Notes: a model not told the origin generated them from the sequence alone. DNA of 10,088 bases from Clostridia bacterium (GCA_900770405.1 CAAGKL010000186.1:1-10088), one strand, 5' to 3'. Shown: positions 1 to 8,192, numbered from the stretch's first letter. Program-made: numbers and translations.

Positions 1-1799
1 CCGAGCCATATTCTGTCGTGAATGTACTGCGTCGTGCCCTCGTGGCAGAACATCATCAGATCCGGGTCGGTCGGGCAAATCTGCGGGTGACCCACGCTCG
101 GGAATTCCGGCTGCGAGTCGAACTCGTGGTGCAGACTGACGTCCCACTCCCCGGTTTCGATGTTCAGCCGCGGGATAATGCGTATTCTGTTCACACCCGC
201 GAAAACGTCCTCCGGGTCTTTTTTCTGCGTCCAGTAGCAGGTAGCATACTTCCCGTCGTGCGTTACCGAGAACACTGAGGTCTGAACGCCCTCCGGAATA
301 TCGGCAACCTTTTTCGTGTGCCCGGTTTTCCAATCCATCAGCCAGACCTCGCTTGCGCCCTTGCGGTAGAGGATTTTATCATCGGGCGTCACGACCGCCT
401 CCGCCGAGCCCTGAGCATTTGTCGTGTCGTCGAGCTTTTTGAGCTCCTCCGTCTCGACATTGTATTCGTAGAGCGTCTGGTGTATGTTGTTGCTTATCAG
501 GAATTTCTTGCCGTCGCTGCTCCAGTGCTGCTGGGTCACGTAGGGGCGTATCGCCCGCGCGCCGTCAATATTCATATAATAATACTCGCGCTTTGCCGTT
601 TTGTCATAAATTGTACGCTTGGCAATTTTGGTCGGCTTCGAGTATCTCTCGCCCTCAAATTCCGTCCCCTTCAGGGACTCGGTATCAACCATAGAATTAA
701 CAACCATCCTTTCGATTACGCTCTCCGCAGCCGAGGCGTACTTTTGCTTAAGCATATTATACGCGCACGAAACGAAATTGTCGCGTGTAAGCTCCGCATC
801 TGCGGACAAAATCAAGTCATTGTTCTCCAGCATACCTATTTCGTACGCCTTTTCGTAGCCGGTCTGCCAAATATCCTGCCCATTGTAGCCGAGAACGTGC
901 ATAATCATACACAAGAGCTCGCGCGCCGTCGCCGTGCGGTCGGGGTAGAATTTCCCGTCCGCGTCGCCGCTTATGATGCCGTGTTGCTGCGCATAGCCCA
1001 ACGCCGCGGAAAATTCCGCCGGTGCGTCGGGGAATGTGCAGTGGATGTTTTCCTTTGCCGCATCGCCGCCCCTGCCGATCGCATCGACCAGCAGGCTGAC
1101 TGCCTGTGCGCGGGTGAGCTTTTCGGTGAGCGCCGGCTCAAACTGCTCCGCGCCAGTGCCGCGGTAAAGCCCCATCTTGTTGAGCGTTGCCGCCTTTTCG
1201 TCCGCAACCGTCCCGGCATTTACCGGCTCGCCCGACCGCTTTGCCGCGTCGACATTTATGACGGTTATCTTTGAAAATGCGTTGTACGCGTTCGACACAA
1301 GCCGTATATCCGCATTTTCGGGAAGTCTGCCGCCGAAATCCGCGTCGGTCACGAAAATCTGCGCCGTGCACCATTTCTGAACCTTGCCGGTTTTCTGGAT
1401 TGACACGCGCTTGCCCGCCGTGCCGTCCTCGCTGTTGTATTCAATGTGGAACCAGCCCGGGTCGGGGCCGAAATCCCAGTATTCAACCTTGATTATGAAA
1501 TTTCGGTCTCCGTCCTCGTAAAAGCCCTTGTCAAGCGTAAAATACACGTAGTTCGTGTTATACACCTTGCGTGCCTTGACGCCCTCCATCTCGAACGCCT
1601 CGCTGTAGAGCGGGTCGCTCTTGTCGGAAACATTTCTCTCCCAACCGTCGACAAAGCTCATATTTTTCCCGACCACCGGGTCGGAAAGCTCGACTGTCGC
1701 CACGCTTTTGAGCTCCTCGTCCGCCGCACGCACCGGCGTTATCAGCGATGTCAGCGCCATAACCGCCGCCAGCGCCATTGATTTATATTTTTTCAACAT
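1..1799 (-). CDS. Secreted SLH-anchored protein with PL22-like (oligogalacturonate lyase family) propeller, 3' end off window
   Basis: The reading frame is open from the ATG at 1799 to the left edge, so 599 residues are visible and the C-terminus is missing. Residues 1-26 form a signal peptide (basic MLKKYK, hydrophobic core, VRA-A cleavage site). Residues about 36-185 are a diverged copy of the accessory module found throughout this window (VEYWD, HIEYN, FVTDADF, ADIRL). Residues about 200-355 hold three SLH motifs (for example FEPALTEKLTRAQAV and KFYPDRTATARELL), which in this family bind secondary cell wall polymers and hold proteins on the surface. From about residue 400 a beta-propeller starts (VTQQHWSSDGKKFLI) and reaches the PL22 hallmark FCHEGTT at 584-590, where the His corresponds to the proposed catalytic base. 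It is paralogous to the protein at 4923-8186. The family assignment is good. Activity is unproven because the remaining metal ligands lie outside the window. Confidence 0.9.
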   Translation of the reverse strand, partial: MLKKYKSMALAAVMALTSLITPVRAADEELKSVATVELSDPVVGKNMSFVDGWERNVSDKSDPLYSEAFEMEGVKARKVYNTNYVYFTLDKGFYEDGDRNFIIKVEYWDFGPDPGWFHIEYNSEDGTAGKRVSIQKTGKVQKWCTAQIFVTDADFGGRLPENADIRLVSNAYNAFSKITVINVDAAKRSGEPVNAGTVADEKAATLNKMGLYRGTGAEQFEPALTEKLTRAQAVSLLVDAIGRGGDAAKENIHCTFPDAPAEFSAALGYAQQHGIISGDADGKFYPDRTATARELLCMIMHVLGYNGQDIWQTGYEKAYEIGMLENNDLILSADAELTRDNFVSCAYNMLKQKYASAAESVIERMVVNSMVDTESLKGTEFEGERYSKPTKIAKRTIYDKTAKREYYYMNIDGARAIRPYVTQQHWSSDGKKFLISNNIHQTLYEYNVETEELKKLDDTTNAQGSAEAVVTPDDKILYRKGASEVWLMDWKTGHTKKVADIPEGVQTSVFSVTHDGKYATCYWTQKKDPEDVFAGVNRIRIIPRLNIETGEWDVSLHHEFDSQPEFPSVGHPQICPTDPDLMMFCHEGTTQYIHDRIWL

Positions 1800-1804
1800 T
1801 TGCC

Positions 1805-1815
1805 GTACCTCATTT
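1805..1815 (-). promoter_or_regulatory. Ribosome binding site for the SLH/PL22-like gene
   Basis: On the minus strand the 27 bases between the stop of the esterase gene (1827) and the ATG at 1799 contain TGAGGT, ending 7 bases before that ATG. No promoter or hairpin is visible in the gap. This supports the chosen start and co-transcription with the upstream esterase gene. Confidence 0.6.
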
Positions 1816-1826
1816 TACGCCGCGTT

Positions 1827-4799
1827 TTATTTGATATAGCCCTTAAGCACTCTGATCTGCTCCGCCTCGGAAAGTCCCTCTGCCACAAGCTCTGCCGCTT
1901 TCTGCGCGCCGGTCTCGCTCAGGTGTACACGTCTGTCTGCGTTCTCGTACACATAATATTCGAGCGCATCGTCAACCGAGAGAGTTCCCAAAAATGCCTT
2001 CATCTTGCCGCCGAGGTCGATAAATGCGGTGTGCATTTCCTCTGCAACCTCAGCTGCCGCCGCGCGGTATTGATCGATCTCATCGTCCATAACACCATTA
2101 TTGTAGGTAGGAATTGACGAGATAACCACCGGAGTTGCGCCGGTATCATAAACGCGTGCGATGTAATTTCTCATATTTTCCCTGTATACGTCAACGCTCA
2201 CGCCGCGCGCATCGCCCATCGAGTCATTATGACCGAAGCTGATGAGCACGTAGTCATTTTTGCACAAATCATTTCTGATGCTGTCGAAATTCGGGAAGGT
2301 CTTTGTCGACGAGCCCGGCAGCGCACGGTTCACAACGGAAATTCCGTCAAGGTGTCCGCCCAGTCTCATACCCCAGCCGATAACCGCGCTGTCCGATGCG
2401 TAATTTGCCGCAATCGAGTCGCCGGCGATGAATACTCTCGGCGCAGCCGATGCCGCGCGGATATTTCTGTGCGAAACGTTCATAACCTTTACGCTTCTGA
2501 TTTTCAGCTGTCCCTTTTTCTCCGCATTTGTTCCTACCAGAAGTCTGAAATCCGAGCCGTAGTTCTGCGCGCTGGTGAAGGACGCGTCCTTCAGCTCAAA
2601 GCGTGCCGTTTTCCACTCGTTTGTGCCTGTCTGCGTCAAAATTGTCCGCGTTACGTACGCATTGTCCTTTGTATTGTACTGAATTGCCATATTATCCGTC
2701 GTGCAGTCAAGATACTCTATCTCAAAGAGTGCATAGTCGTCATAAAGTCCGTACATATAGCTGTCATCAATATCGAAATACATATATGTTCCTCTGCCTG
2801 TATTGTTTCCTGTCGAACCGCCATAGCCGTAGGAGGTCGAGGAAAGTGCCGGGCTGCCCTCGGCTGTTTCATAAACCGCGTGCTGGTCGCCGGCAGTATT
2901 ACCGTTATAGAAGAAGTTCAAGCCGTTGGCATTTCCGCCGTTTTCACCGACAGTAAAGCTTACGCCGTCGGGATAGAGCCCGTCGGCATTCTCGGATTTT
3001 ATCACATAGTTATTGTGCTTCGTCACTAAATCAACAGGTTCAACCTTAATTGCCTTTATATAAACGGGGCTGGTATTTGCGACCTCTATACGGAAATCCG
3101 CTGCGCCGCCTTCGCCGAGTCCTGTCGACTGTCCGCCGTTAAAGTATGTCTCGGGAAGATTAATCTCAGTTGTTTTCCACGTGTTTGTGCCGCCTCTTCT
3201 TATGCCATACGCTGCAAGTGTGCTTGTTTTTTCGCCTGCTGCTTTTGAATAGAGTATTCTGAAATCGTCCGTTGAATTATCATAGTAATCAAGTGTAATC
3301 CTCATACTCTTTTCAGTGGTTTTGAACTCGCTGCCGAGCTCGAAATAAAGATTACCGCTTACAATGCCGGACGCTCTTTTATGCTTTACAACCATAAGAG
3401 CCTTCTCGCCGCCTATTTCGGTAGCCATATACGCCGCATCGTGAGACTGCTCTGTATAATATTTTACGCCGTCTGTAACCTCATCATATTCCTTTAAGCT
3501 GTCGCTGCCCCACTGAACAAGACGTCTGTCGCTGTATCTGCGCACACTTGCCGTGCCCGCGCTGTTCACGGTGTTATCGTCCGCAACCACAAACTCCGCA
3601 CCGCCGAAAATTTCGCCGCGTTCAACCTTGATATTACTGATGTGCAGCATATTACCGTATGACTCAAATCTGAAGTCCGCAGTGTTGTCATAAAGTCCTG
3701 TGCCCGCCGCGCCGTTGAAATACGAGCCCGCAAGCTCAACCGTCGCGGTTTTCCACTCGCCTGTGCCGCCTCTTGTTATTTCCTTTGCGTCAAAGTTACC
3801 CGTGGCAGCGCCGTTTACATAGAGAATACGGAATTTGTCCGTGCCCTCATCAAGATAATCAAATGTAAGCTTTACATCTCTGTAATCGGTTGTGAACGAA
3901 TCGCCGAGCAGGAAGTTTATCACGCCTTTTCTGAGGTCATCGCCGACATAATATCCCGTTGTGAACATCGCTTTTCTGCCATTGATTTCCTCAACGCCCC
4001 AGTTACCGTCGCCGACATTTTCCGTAAACTTGTACGAATCACTCTCCGCGTCATAATAGAGGTTGCCGCTGCCGCCCACAACAATCTGCGTCTCGTCGCC
4101 GGAATACGATTTACCCGCGATAGGCGTACTTCCCGAAACCTGTCTTATCTTCTCCACGTCGAACAGATACACGCCGGTGTCCTCATCTGCGTCCACGCTC
4201 GCCGCGTTGCTGACGCATACAAGCGTGCCGTTGGCATCAAACGCCGCAACCCTGAATACATCGGTGGTTTTTGCCGACTCAACGCGAAGGCTCGCGCGCT
4301 TTGCGGGAATATTCTCGGCAATCGGCTCGCCGTTCTTATATACCGTGTAGCTTGCAACGCCAAGCCCCGCCACGGTCGGCTCCCACAAAAGCGAGGATTT
4401 GCCCGTGCCGACATCGGCTCTGAGCGACAAGCCCTGAAGCTGCGCCGCGCAAAGAGGTGTTATGCCGTCCACTGCGTCCCAGACAAAATTCTTCACGCTG
4501 TAGCCATCGAGCGTCGCAAGGTCAAATGTTACCTGCGCATTTCCGCCGTAGGTCTTTTCGGACACTGCCGCATTTGCCAGAGCGCCCGTCGCGTCATCAT
4601 AGACCGCCGTGATGAGCCTTGCTCCGTTCTGCGATGCGTCAACCGCAACCGACGCGGTGACCTTGCCCGGTATCGGTGCGTTCGCGGCGCTGCCGTTCAC
4701 GCTGTAGCTCACAAGCCCCGCAGCCGATGCGCCGACCGAGCCGAAGCAAATCGTGCAGGCTGCCGCTGCTGCCGAAATTTTTAAAACTGCCTTGTTCAT
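1827..4799 (-). CDS. Secreted multimodular SGNH/GDSL esterase, rhamnogalacturonan acetylesterase-like (CE12 type)
   Basis: A 990-residue protein. Residues 1-27 are a signal peptide (ASA-A). Residues about 45-120 are an Ig-like domain ending in NFVWDAVDGITPL, and about 122-205 an Fn3-like domain. Three accessory modules follow at about 208-394, 402-588 and 598-775. Residues 787-985 form an SGNH hydrolase: block I GDSI (Ser795), block II NRALPGSSTKTF, block III FGHND (Asn858), and block V with His959 followed by LSETGA. This resembles bacterial rhamnogalacturonan acetylesterases, which remove acetyl groups from the pectin backbone so that lyases can act. The substrate is inferred from family and neighbours. 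Oddly, block V reads DRRVH instead of the usual DxxH, so the Asp is one residue out of place. No SLH motif is present, so the protein is probably released or held by its modules. It is the first gene of a likely two-gene operon. The middle is visibly more A+T-rich than either end. Confidence 0.93.
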   Translation of the reverse strand: MNKAVLKISAAAAACTICFGSVGASAAGLVSYSVNGSAANAPIPGKVTASVAVDASQNGARLITAVYDDATGALANAAVSEKTYGGNAQVTFDLATLDGYSVKNFVWDAVDGITPLCAAQLQGLSLRADVGTGKSSLLWEPTVAGLGVASYTVYKNGEPIAENIPAKRASLRVESAKTTDVFRVAAFDANGTLVCVSNAASVDADEDTGVYLFDVEKIRQVSGSTPIAGKSYSGDETQIVVGGSGNLYYDAESDSYKFTENVGDGNWGVEEINGRKAMFTTGYYVGDDLRKGVINFLLGDSFTTDYRDVKLTFDYLDEGTDKFRILYVNGAATGNFDAKEITRGGTGEWKTATVELAGSYFNGAAGTGLYDNTADFRFESYGNMLHISNIKVERGEIFGGAEFVVADDNTVNSAGTASVRRYSDRRLVQWGSDSLKEYDEVTDGVKYYTEQSHDAAYMATEIGGEKALMVVKHKRASGIVSGNLYFELGSEFKTTEKSMRITLDYYDNSTDDFRILYSKAAGEKTSTLAAYGIRRGGTNTWKTTEINLPETYFNGGQSTGLGEGGAADFRIEVANTSPVYIKAIKVEPVDLVTKHNNYVIKSENADGLYPDGVSFTVGENGGNANGLNFFYNGNTAGDQHAVYETAEGSPALSSTSYGYGGSTGNNTGRGTYMYFDIDDSYMYGLYDDYALFEIEYLDCTTDNMAIQYNTKDNAYVTRTILTQTGTNEWKTARFELKDASFTSAQNYGSDFRLLVGTNAEKKGQLKIRSVKVMNVSHRNIRAASAAPRVFIAGDSIAANYASDSAVIGWGMRLGGHLDGISVVNRALPGSSTKTFPNFDSIRNDLCKNDYVLISFGHNDSMGDARGVSVDVYRENMRNYIARVYDTGATPVVISSIPTYNNGVMDDEIDQYRAAAAEVAEEMHTAFIDLGGKMKAFLGTLSVDDALEYYVYENADRRVHLSETGAQKAAELVAEGLSEAEQIRVLKGYIK

Positions 4800-4806
4800 T
4801 TTTCTC

Positions 4807-4816
4807 GCCCCTTCTT
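4807..4816 (-). promoter_or_regulatory. Ribosome binding site for the esterase gene
   Basis: The minus strand reads AAGAAGGGGC about 7 bases before the ATG at 4799. It is a purine-rich but imperfect Shine-Dalgarno sequence. A clear signal peptide begins at this ATG, which supports the start. Confidence 0.5.
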
Positions 4817-4836
4817 GTATTTTTTTAACTGATTAA

Positions 4837-4865
4837 ATTATATACTGTGCCGCCCGCGCGTTCAA
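4837..4865 (-). promoter_or_regulatory. Sigma-A type promoter for the esterase / SLH-PL22 operon
   Basis: On the minus strand, -35 TTGAAC (4865-4860), a 17-base spacer and a perfect -10 TATAAT (4842-4837). Transcription would start near 4830, about 30 bases before the ATG. A consensus TTGACA also lies at 4872-4867, but its 24-base spacing to the -10 is too long. The bases over and just upstream of the -35 resemble those at the promoter of the gene at 4923-8186. Confidence 0.65.
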
Positions 4866-4889
4866 TTGTCAAATTTATAAATCGGGCTG

Positions 4890-4904
4890 TTTTGTCGGAC
4901 AAAA
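4890..4904. promoter_or_regulatory. 15-base perfect palindrome, candidate operator or part of terminator
   Basis: TTTTGTC-G-GACAAAA is a 7+1+7 inverted repeat. It lies 24 bases upstream of the -35 of the esterase promoter and shares four bases with the stem of the terminator-like hairpin next to it. It could be a binding site for a dimeric regulator, or an accessory hairpin that strengthens termination. Confidence 0.35.
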
Positions 4905-4924
4905 ATGCGAAAGCCGGCATTTTT
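4901..4924 (-). terminator. Likely intrinsic terminator after the modular PL22-like gene
   Basis: The minus strand reads AAAAATGC, an 8-base loop, then GCATTTTT: a perfect 8-bp stem ending in five U residues, with the stop codon of the upstream gene overlapping its 5' arm. The stem is A+T-rich with only two G-C pairs, so it may be leaky. A similar structure forms on the other strand. It would separate transcription of the gene at 4923-8186 from the operon downstream. Confidence 0.5.
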
Positions 4925-7900
4925 ACGGCAAAACCGGCGATACCTTTACGCCCGCAAGCGTCAGCCCCGCCGACGAGTAAAGCCTGAAATCGGCAAAATA
5001 CGGATTGTCCTGCGCGTTGGAAAAACCGGCGTCGAGCAGAATGAGCTGCGCTCTTTTAAATTTGCCGCTATTTTCAAGCGACGCGATTTTCCGTCCCTTA
5101 TACGCGCTGTTCCCTGTGAAAGTTGTGTCATTCGTATTATATTGGATATAAATATCCCCCGTGCCCTCGTCGAAATACTCGATTGTGAGTGAAAGCGCAC
5201 GGACGGAATTTTTTTCCGCAAAATTGTCATCAACGTCAAAGTACATATATTTCCCGCCCGCGGTATGTATGCAGCTGCGCCCGCCGCGCTCCGCCGCCGA
5301 GTATACCGAATCGCCGGTATTCCCGTCGAAAAATCCGAGCGCGCGCTCATCGCCGGGGGCGAAATACGCGTAAAGCTCGCGCACAACCTTCACCGGTGAA
5401 AGATTTTTCACCGCCGCGCGGGCGATATAGGTGTCCGCGCCGCCCTCTATGCGGAAATCGCAGCCGGACAGCGCCGCGGCGTGCACAAACCTCGCGTCCG
5501 CCACATCGACCGACGCGCTTTTCCACTCATTCGAGCCGGTGCGCCTTGCAAGCTGCACCCTTTTCGCCACACTGCCGTCCGCCGCGTTGTATTCAATATA
5601 AAGCGGCGTCGTCAGATTGTCGTAATATTCGACCGTAAAGCGCAGGCTGCTCTCCTCGGGGGCGATGTACCGCTTATCCGTCTTAAAATAAAATTTCCCG
5701 GTTTTCGTCTTCTCCCCGACAACCTGCGCCGTGCTAACGCGGCATACCCGCCCGCCGATTTCAGCGTGCTCGGTGTAGGAGTCCGCGGCGGAATTTGCGG
5801 CGTTATCCGTAAAGACAATCCGCTCATCGCTCTCCGCGCCGCCAAGGTCGCAGCTGAGCTCGTTGGGCTGCGGCGGTGCGTCAATCGAAAGGTGCGTCGG
5901 CGGCGATACCGTGCCGTGCGCGTAAACCGCACGCACCTCGTAAACATTCGCCGTGCCGGCGGCAAAGCCGTAATCCCTGTAGAAGCCCTCCTCCGTCCGC
6001 GCGATTTTTTTGCCGTTCCTGTATATGTCACACTGCACGCCGTCCGGGATAAAATTCGCCGGCGGCTGCCAGTAAAGCGCGATGCTGCCGCGCTCTGCGA
6101 CCGACCGCAACGCCTCGGGCGACGCGGGCTCGGTATCGAGCGGCATATTTGTGCCGCACCATACGAACAGCCGCGAATTTTCCTCCGCGCCGACAGAAAG
6201 CGTCACATCCTCGCCCTCCGACAGCTCCGCCGTATCAATCGCCGCACCGCAAAGTCTGCCGTCCGCGTCATAGTCGCCGCGCACAAGGCTGACGCTAATG
6301 TCGTCCGTCGCACGCACGCGCACCGACGCAGCCGTGCCGTCCATCACAATTTCGCCGACGAGCGCGCCGCGGTCCTCGTTCGTATTGCCCGCAAAAACCT
6401 CGCCCTCCTTGCCGGCGGTGAGGTCGGTTATGTCCATAATCCCCACGCAGAGCAGCTCATTTTCGTCCACGCAGCCGAAGCTGACCATTTTTCCGTCGGG
6501 CGAAAATGCCGGGTGCGGCTGGTACGGGTGCGTAACGCCCGCCTTAATCCGCGCAAGCAGCGTCGACGAGGACAGCTTTGCGTCAATCAGCACAACATTG
6601 CATTTACCGAACCTCAGCTGCGGAATTTCCACGCCATCGGTCACGCCCTCCAGCATCGTGTCCGCCGTCACAAAGCGGTTGTCCGCCGACGGGTGACAGT
6701 GCCAGTAGCGGTAGTCATCGTTTATGTACTCGCGCTTTTCGCCGTACTTGTCGATGCGCACAATGCCGTTCCTGCCGACATTCGTGGCGTAAGGATATTT
6801 TACAAACACCATATGCTCGCCGTCCGCCGTCCAGTTTTCGTGCCCCGAGGTCTCGCCGGTTTTCACCTCGCTGTCCGCGCCGAGCGAATTTGGCTGCTGG
6901 ATAAAAATATTCTTCTTTTTCCCGTTCCTCATATCAATCGTCCACATTCTGTCGGGAATTTTCGTGGTCGTGCCCTCGTGGCAGAAAAATACGAGCTTGT
7001 CATAGACCGGGTTTATCATAAGGTGCGTCATATGCGGCGTCCCGGCGGGAAATTCGTTCGTGTAGCTGACGTTCCACTCGCCGGTTTTGATATTGTAGAG
7101 CTGAATACGCCTATAGCGGCGCTCCGGCGTGCCGTTCTCGCCGATTTCGACGTCAAGCTCCGAGCTGTTCTCCTGTGCCTGCACCGTCAGGAGCGTATCG
7201 TTCGCATTCGTATGTATATAGCTCGGCGCGCCGTATGAGCCCGGCGGATAGCCTGTGAGCGCCTCGTCGGCGTAGGTGGAAAGATTTACGCGGTTTATCG
7301 TCCGCGTCCTGGTGTTTATATAATATAGGAAGTTTCCCGATGAAACATAGAAATTCACCTCGCTCTCCACGAGCTTTCGTATCCCGTCCGTCGCAGGCGT
7401 GTACTCGTAAAGCCAGCCGTCATTGCCGCGCAGAATAAGCCGCTTGCTGTCGGGCGTCCACATCTGCTGCGTGAAATAAGCCCGCGCGGTCGGTCTACCG
7501 TTTATCGAAAACATCTTGTACGCGCGCCCGCTTACCTCGTCGGCTGCATCATAGAGCGCCACCCTGCCTATCGCAACCGTTCCGCCGAGCGCCTCGATGC
7601 GGAAATCGCACGCACCGTCGCCGAGCGGCGTACGGTTTGCGCCGTTAAAATACGCGTCGGTGAGCCGCAGCTTTTTCGTACGCCATTTTCCCGTGCCCGT
7701 GCGCGCAATACTAACCCGCCCGAGCCCGCCGTCGGCAGAGTTTATGTAGAGCAGTCCGAACGGCTTTGTTTCCTCGTCAAAATACTCGATTTCGACGGTC
7801 AGCTCGCGGTTTTCCGCGGTAAAGCTCGCGCCCGCATCAAAATAAAGATACCCCGGAATGTCGCGTTTTCCCTCCGTGCGCAGCGGACACCAATGCCGCA

Positions 7901-8186
7901 CCGCCGCCGCAGCGCTCCGTCCGCCGGCGCTTGTGCGCAGGTACGACGCATCATCGCCCGCGCCGCGTGCAATATAGATGCAATTGCCGCTTTCCTCCGA
8001 CGGTGCGGCGCTCTCTATCGCGCTGTCGCTGCCGTAGAGCCGCAGCCCGCCGATTACGGTGTCCCCGCTGCTGCTTTCCCCGAAGGAATACGAGGCGTAG
8101 CTTCCGTTTAAATTCACCTGCGCCCGCGCCGCTGAAAAAGCGCACATCAGCACAAGCAGCACCGCCGGCACTCTCGCAAATCTCAT
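4923..8186 (-). CDS. Secreted multimodular PL22-like (oligogalacturonate lyase family) protein
   Basis: A 1087-residue protein with a signal peptide at 1-22 (ARA-Q). In order: accessory module (about 30-213), PL22-like beta-propeller (about 222-600), Ig-like domain (610-690, with LFVWCG), Fn3-like domain (691-770), and two more accessory modules (778-930 and 937-1084). Propeller hallmarks are FFCHEGTT (His403, the position of the proposed catalytic base), GHENW (His449), WHCHPS (His496 and His498) and HPYQPHPAFSPDG (553-565). In the family three His and a Gln bind Mn2+; the three His can be matched here, but the expected Gln position appears to be Arg493. Characterised PL22 enzymes cleave short unsaturated galacturonides inside the cell and are about 390 residues long, so this secreted form with modules on both sides is unusual. 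It has no SLH region. It is transcribed from its own promoter, divergently from the gene at 8439. Family confidence is good; activity and substrate are inferred. Confidence 0.92.
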   Translation of the reverse strand: MRFARVPAVLLVLMCAFSAARAQVNLNGSYASYSFGESSSGDTVIGGLRLYGSDSAIESAAPSEESGNCIYIARGAGDDASYLRTSAGGRSAAAAVRHWCPLRTEGKRDIPGYLYFDAGASFTAENRELTVEIEYFDEETKPFGLLYINSADGGLGRVSIARTGTGKWRTKKLRLTDAYFNGANRTPLGDGACDFRIEALGGTVAIGRVALYDAADEVSGRAYKMFSINGRPTARAYFTQQMWTPDSKRLILRGNDGWLYEYTPATDGIRKLVESEVNFYVSSGNFLYYINTRTRTINRVNLSTYADEALTGYPPGSYGAPSYIHTNANDTLLTVQAQENSSELDVEIGENGTPERRYRRIQLYNIKTGEWNVSYTNEFPAGTPHMTHLMINPVYDKLVFFCHEGTTTKIPDRMWTIDMRNGKKKNIFIQQPNSLGADSEVKTGETSGHENWTADGEHMVFVKYPYATNVGRNGIVRIDKYGEKREYINDDYRYWHCHPSADNRFVTADTMLEGVTDGVEIPQLRFGKCNVVLIDAKLSSSTLLARIKAGVTHPYQPHPAFSPDGKMVSFGCVDENELLCVGIMDITDLTAGKEGEVFAGNTNEDRGALVGEIVMDGTAASVRVRATDDISVSLVRGDYDADGRLCGAAIDTAELSEGEDVTLSVGAEENSRLFVWCGTNMPLDTEPASPEALRSVAERGSIALYWQPPANFIPDGVQCDIYRNGKKIARTEEGFYRDYGFAAGTANVYEVRAVYAHGTVSPPTHLSIDAPPQPNELSCDLGGAESDERIVFTDNAANSAADSYTEHAEIGGRVCRVSTAQVVGEKTKTGKFYFKTDKRYIAPEESSLRFTVEYYDNLTTPLYIEYNAADGSVAKRVQLARRTGSNEWKSASVDVADARFVHAAALSGCDFRIEGGADTYIARAAVKNLSPVKVVRELYAYFAPGDERALGFFDGNTGDSVYSAAERGGRSCIHTAGGKYMYFDVDDNFAEKNSVRALSLTIEYFDEGTGDIYIQYNTNDTTFTGNSAYKGRKIASLENSGKFKRAQLILLDAGFSNAQDNPYFADFRLYSSAGLTLAGVKVSPVLP

Positions 8187-8192
8187 AGGTAA

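Noticed and set aside
318..1274. A 318-codon open frame on the plus strand
   Set aside because: It is antisense to the SLH/PL22-like gene, whose signal peptide, SLH motifs and CHEG motif are clear. The composition is that of a shadow frame.
2229..3029. A 266-codon open frame on the plus strand
   Set aside because: It is antisense to the esterase gene across conserved SGNH and module motifs. Its Cys/Arg/Val-rich composition does not look like a protein family.
4867..4872. Consensus TTGACA on the minus strand as the -35 of the esterase promoter
   Set aside because: It is 24 bases from the only good -10. TTGAAC at 4865-4860 gives the ideal 17-base spacing.
5481..7238. A 585-codon open frame on the plus strand
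   Set aside because: It lies antisense to the PL22-like gene in very G+C-rich DNA, is highly Arg/His/Ala/Val-rich, has no recognisable motif and no ribosome binding site. It is a shadow of the real gene's codon bias.
4923..8186. Lipoprotein signal (Cys at residue 15 of the signal peptide)
   Set aside because: The residues before the Cys (VLM) do not form a lipobox, and a normal cleavage site follows at ARA-Q.
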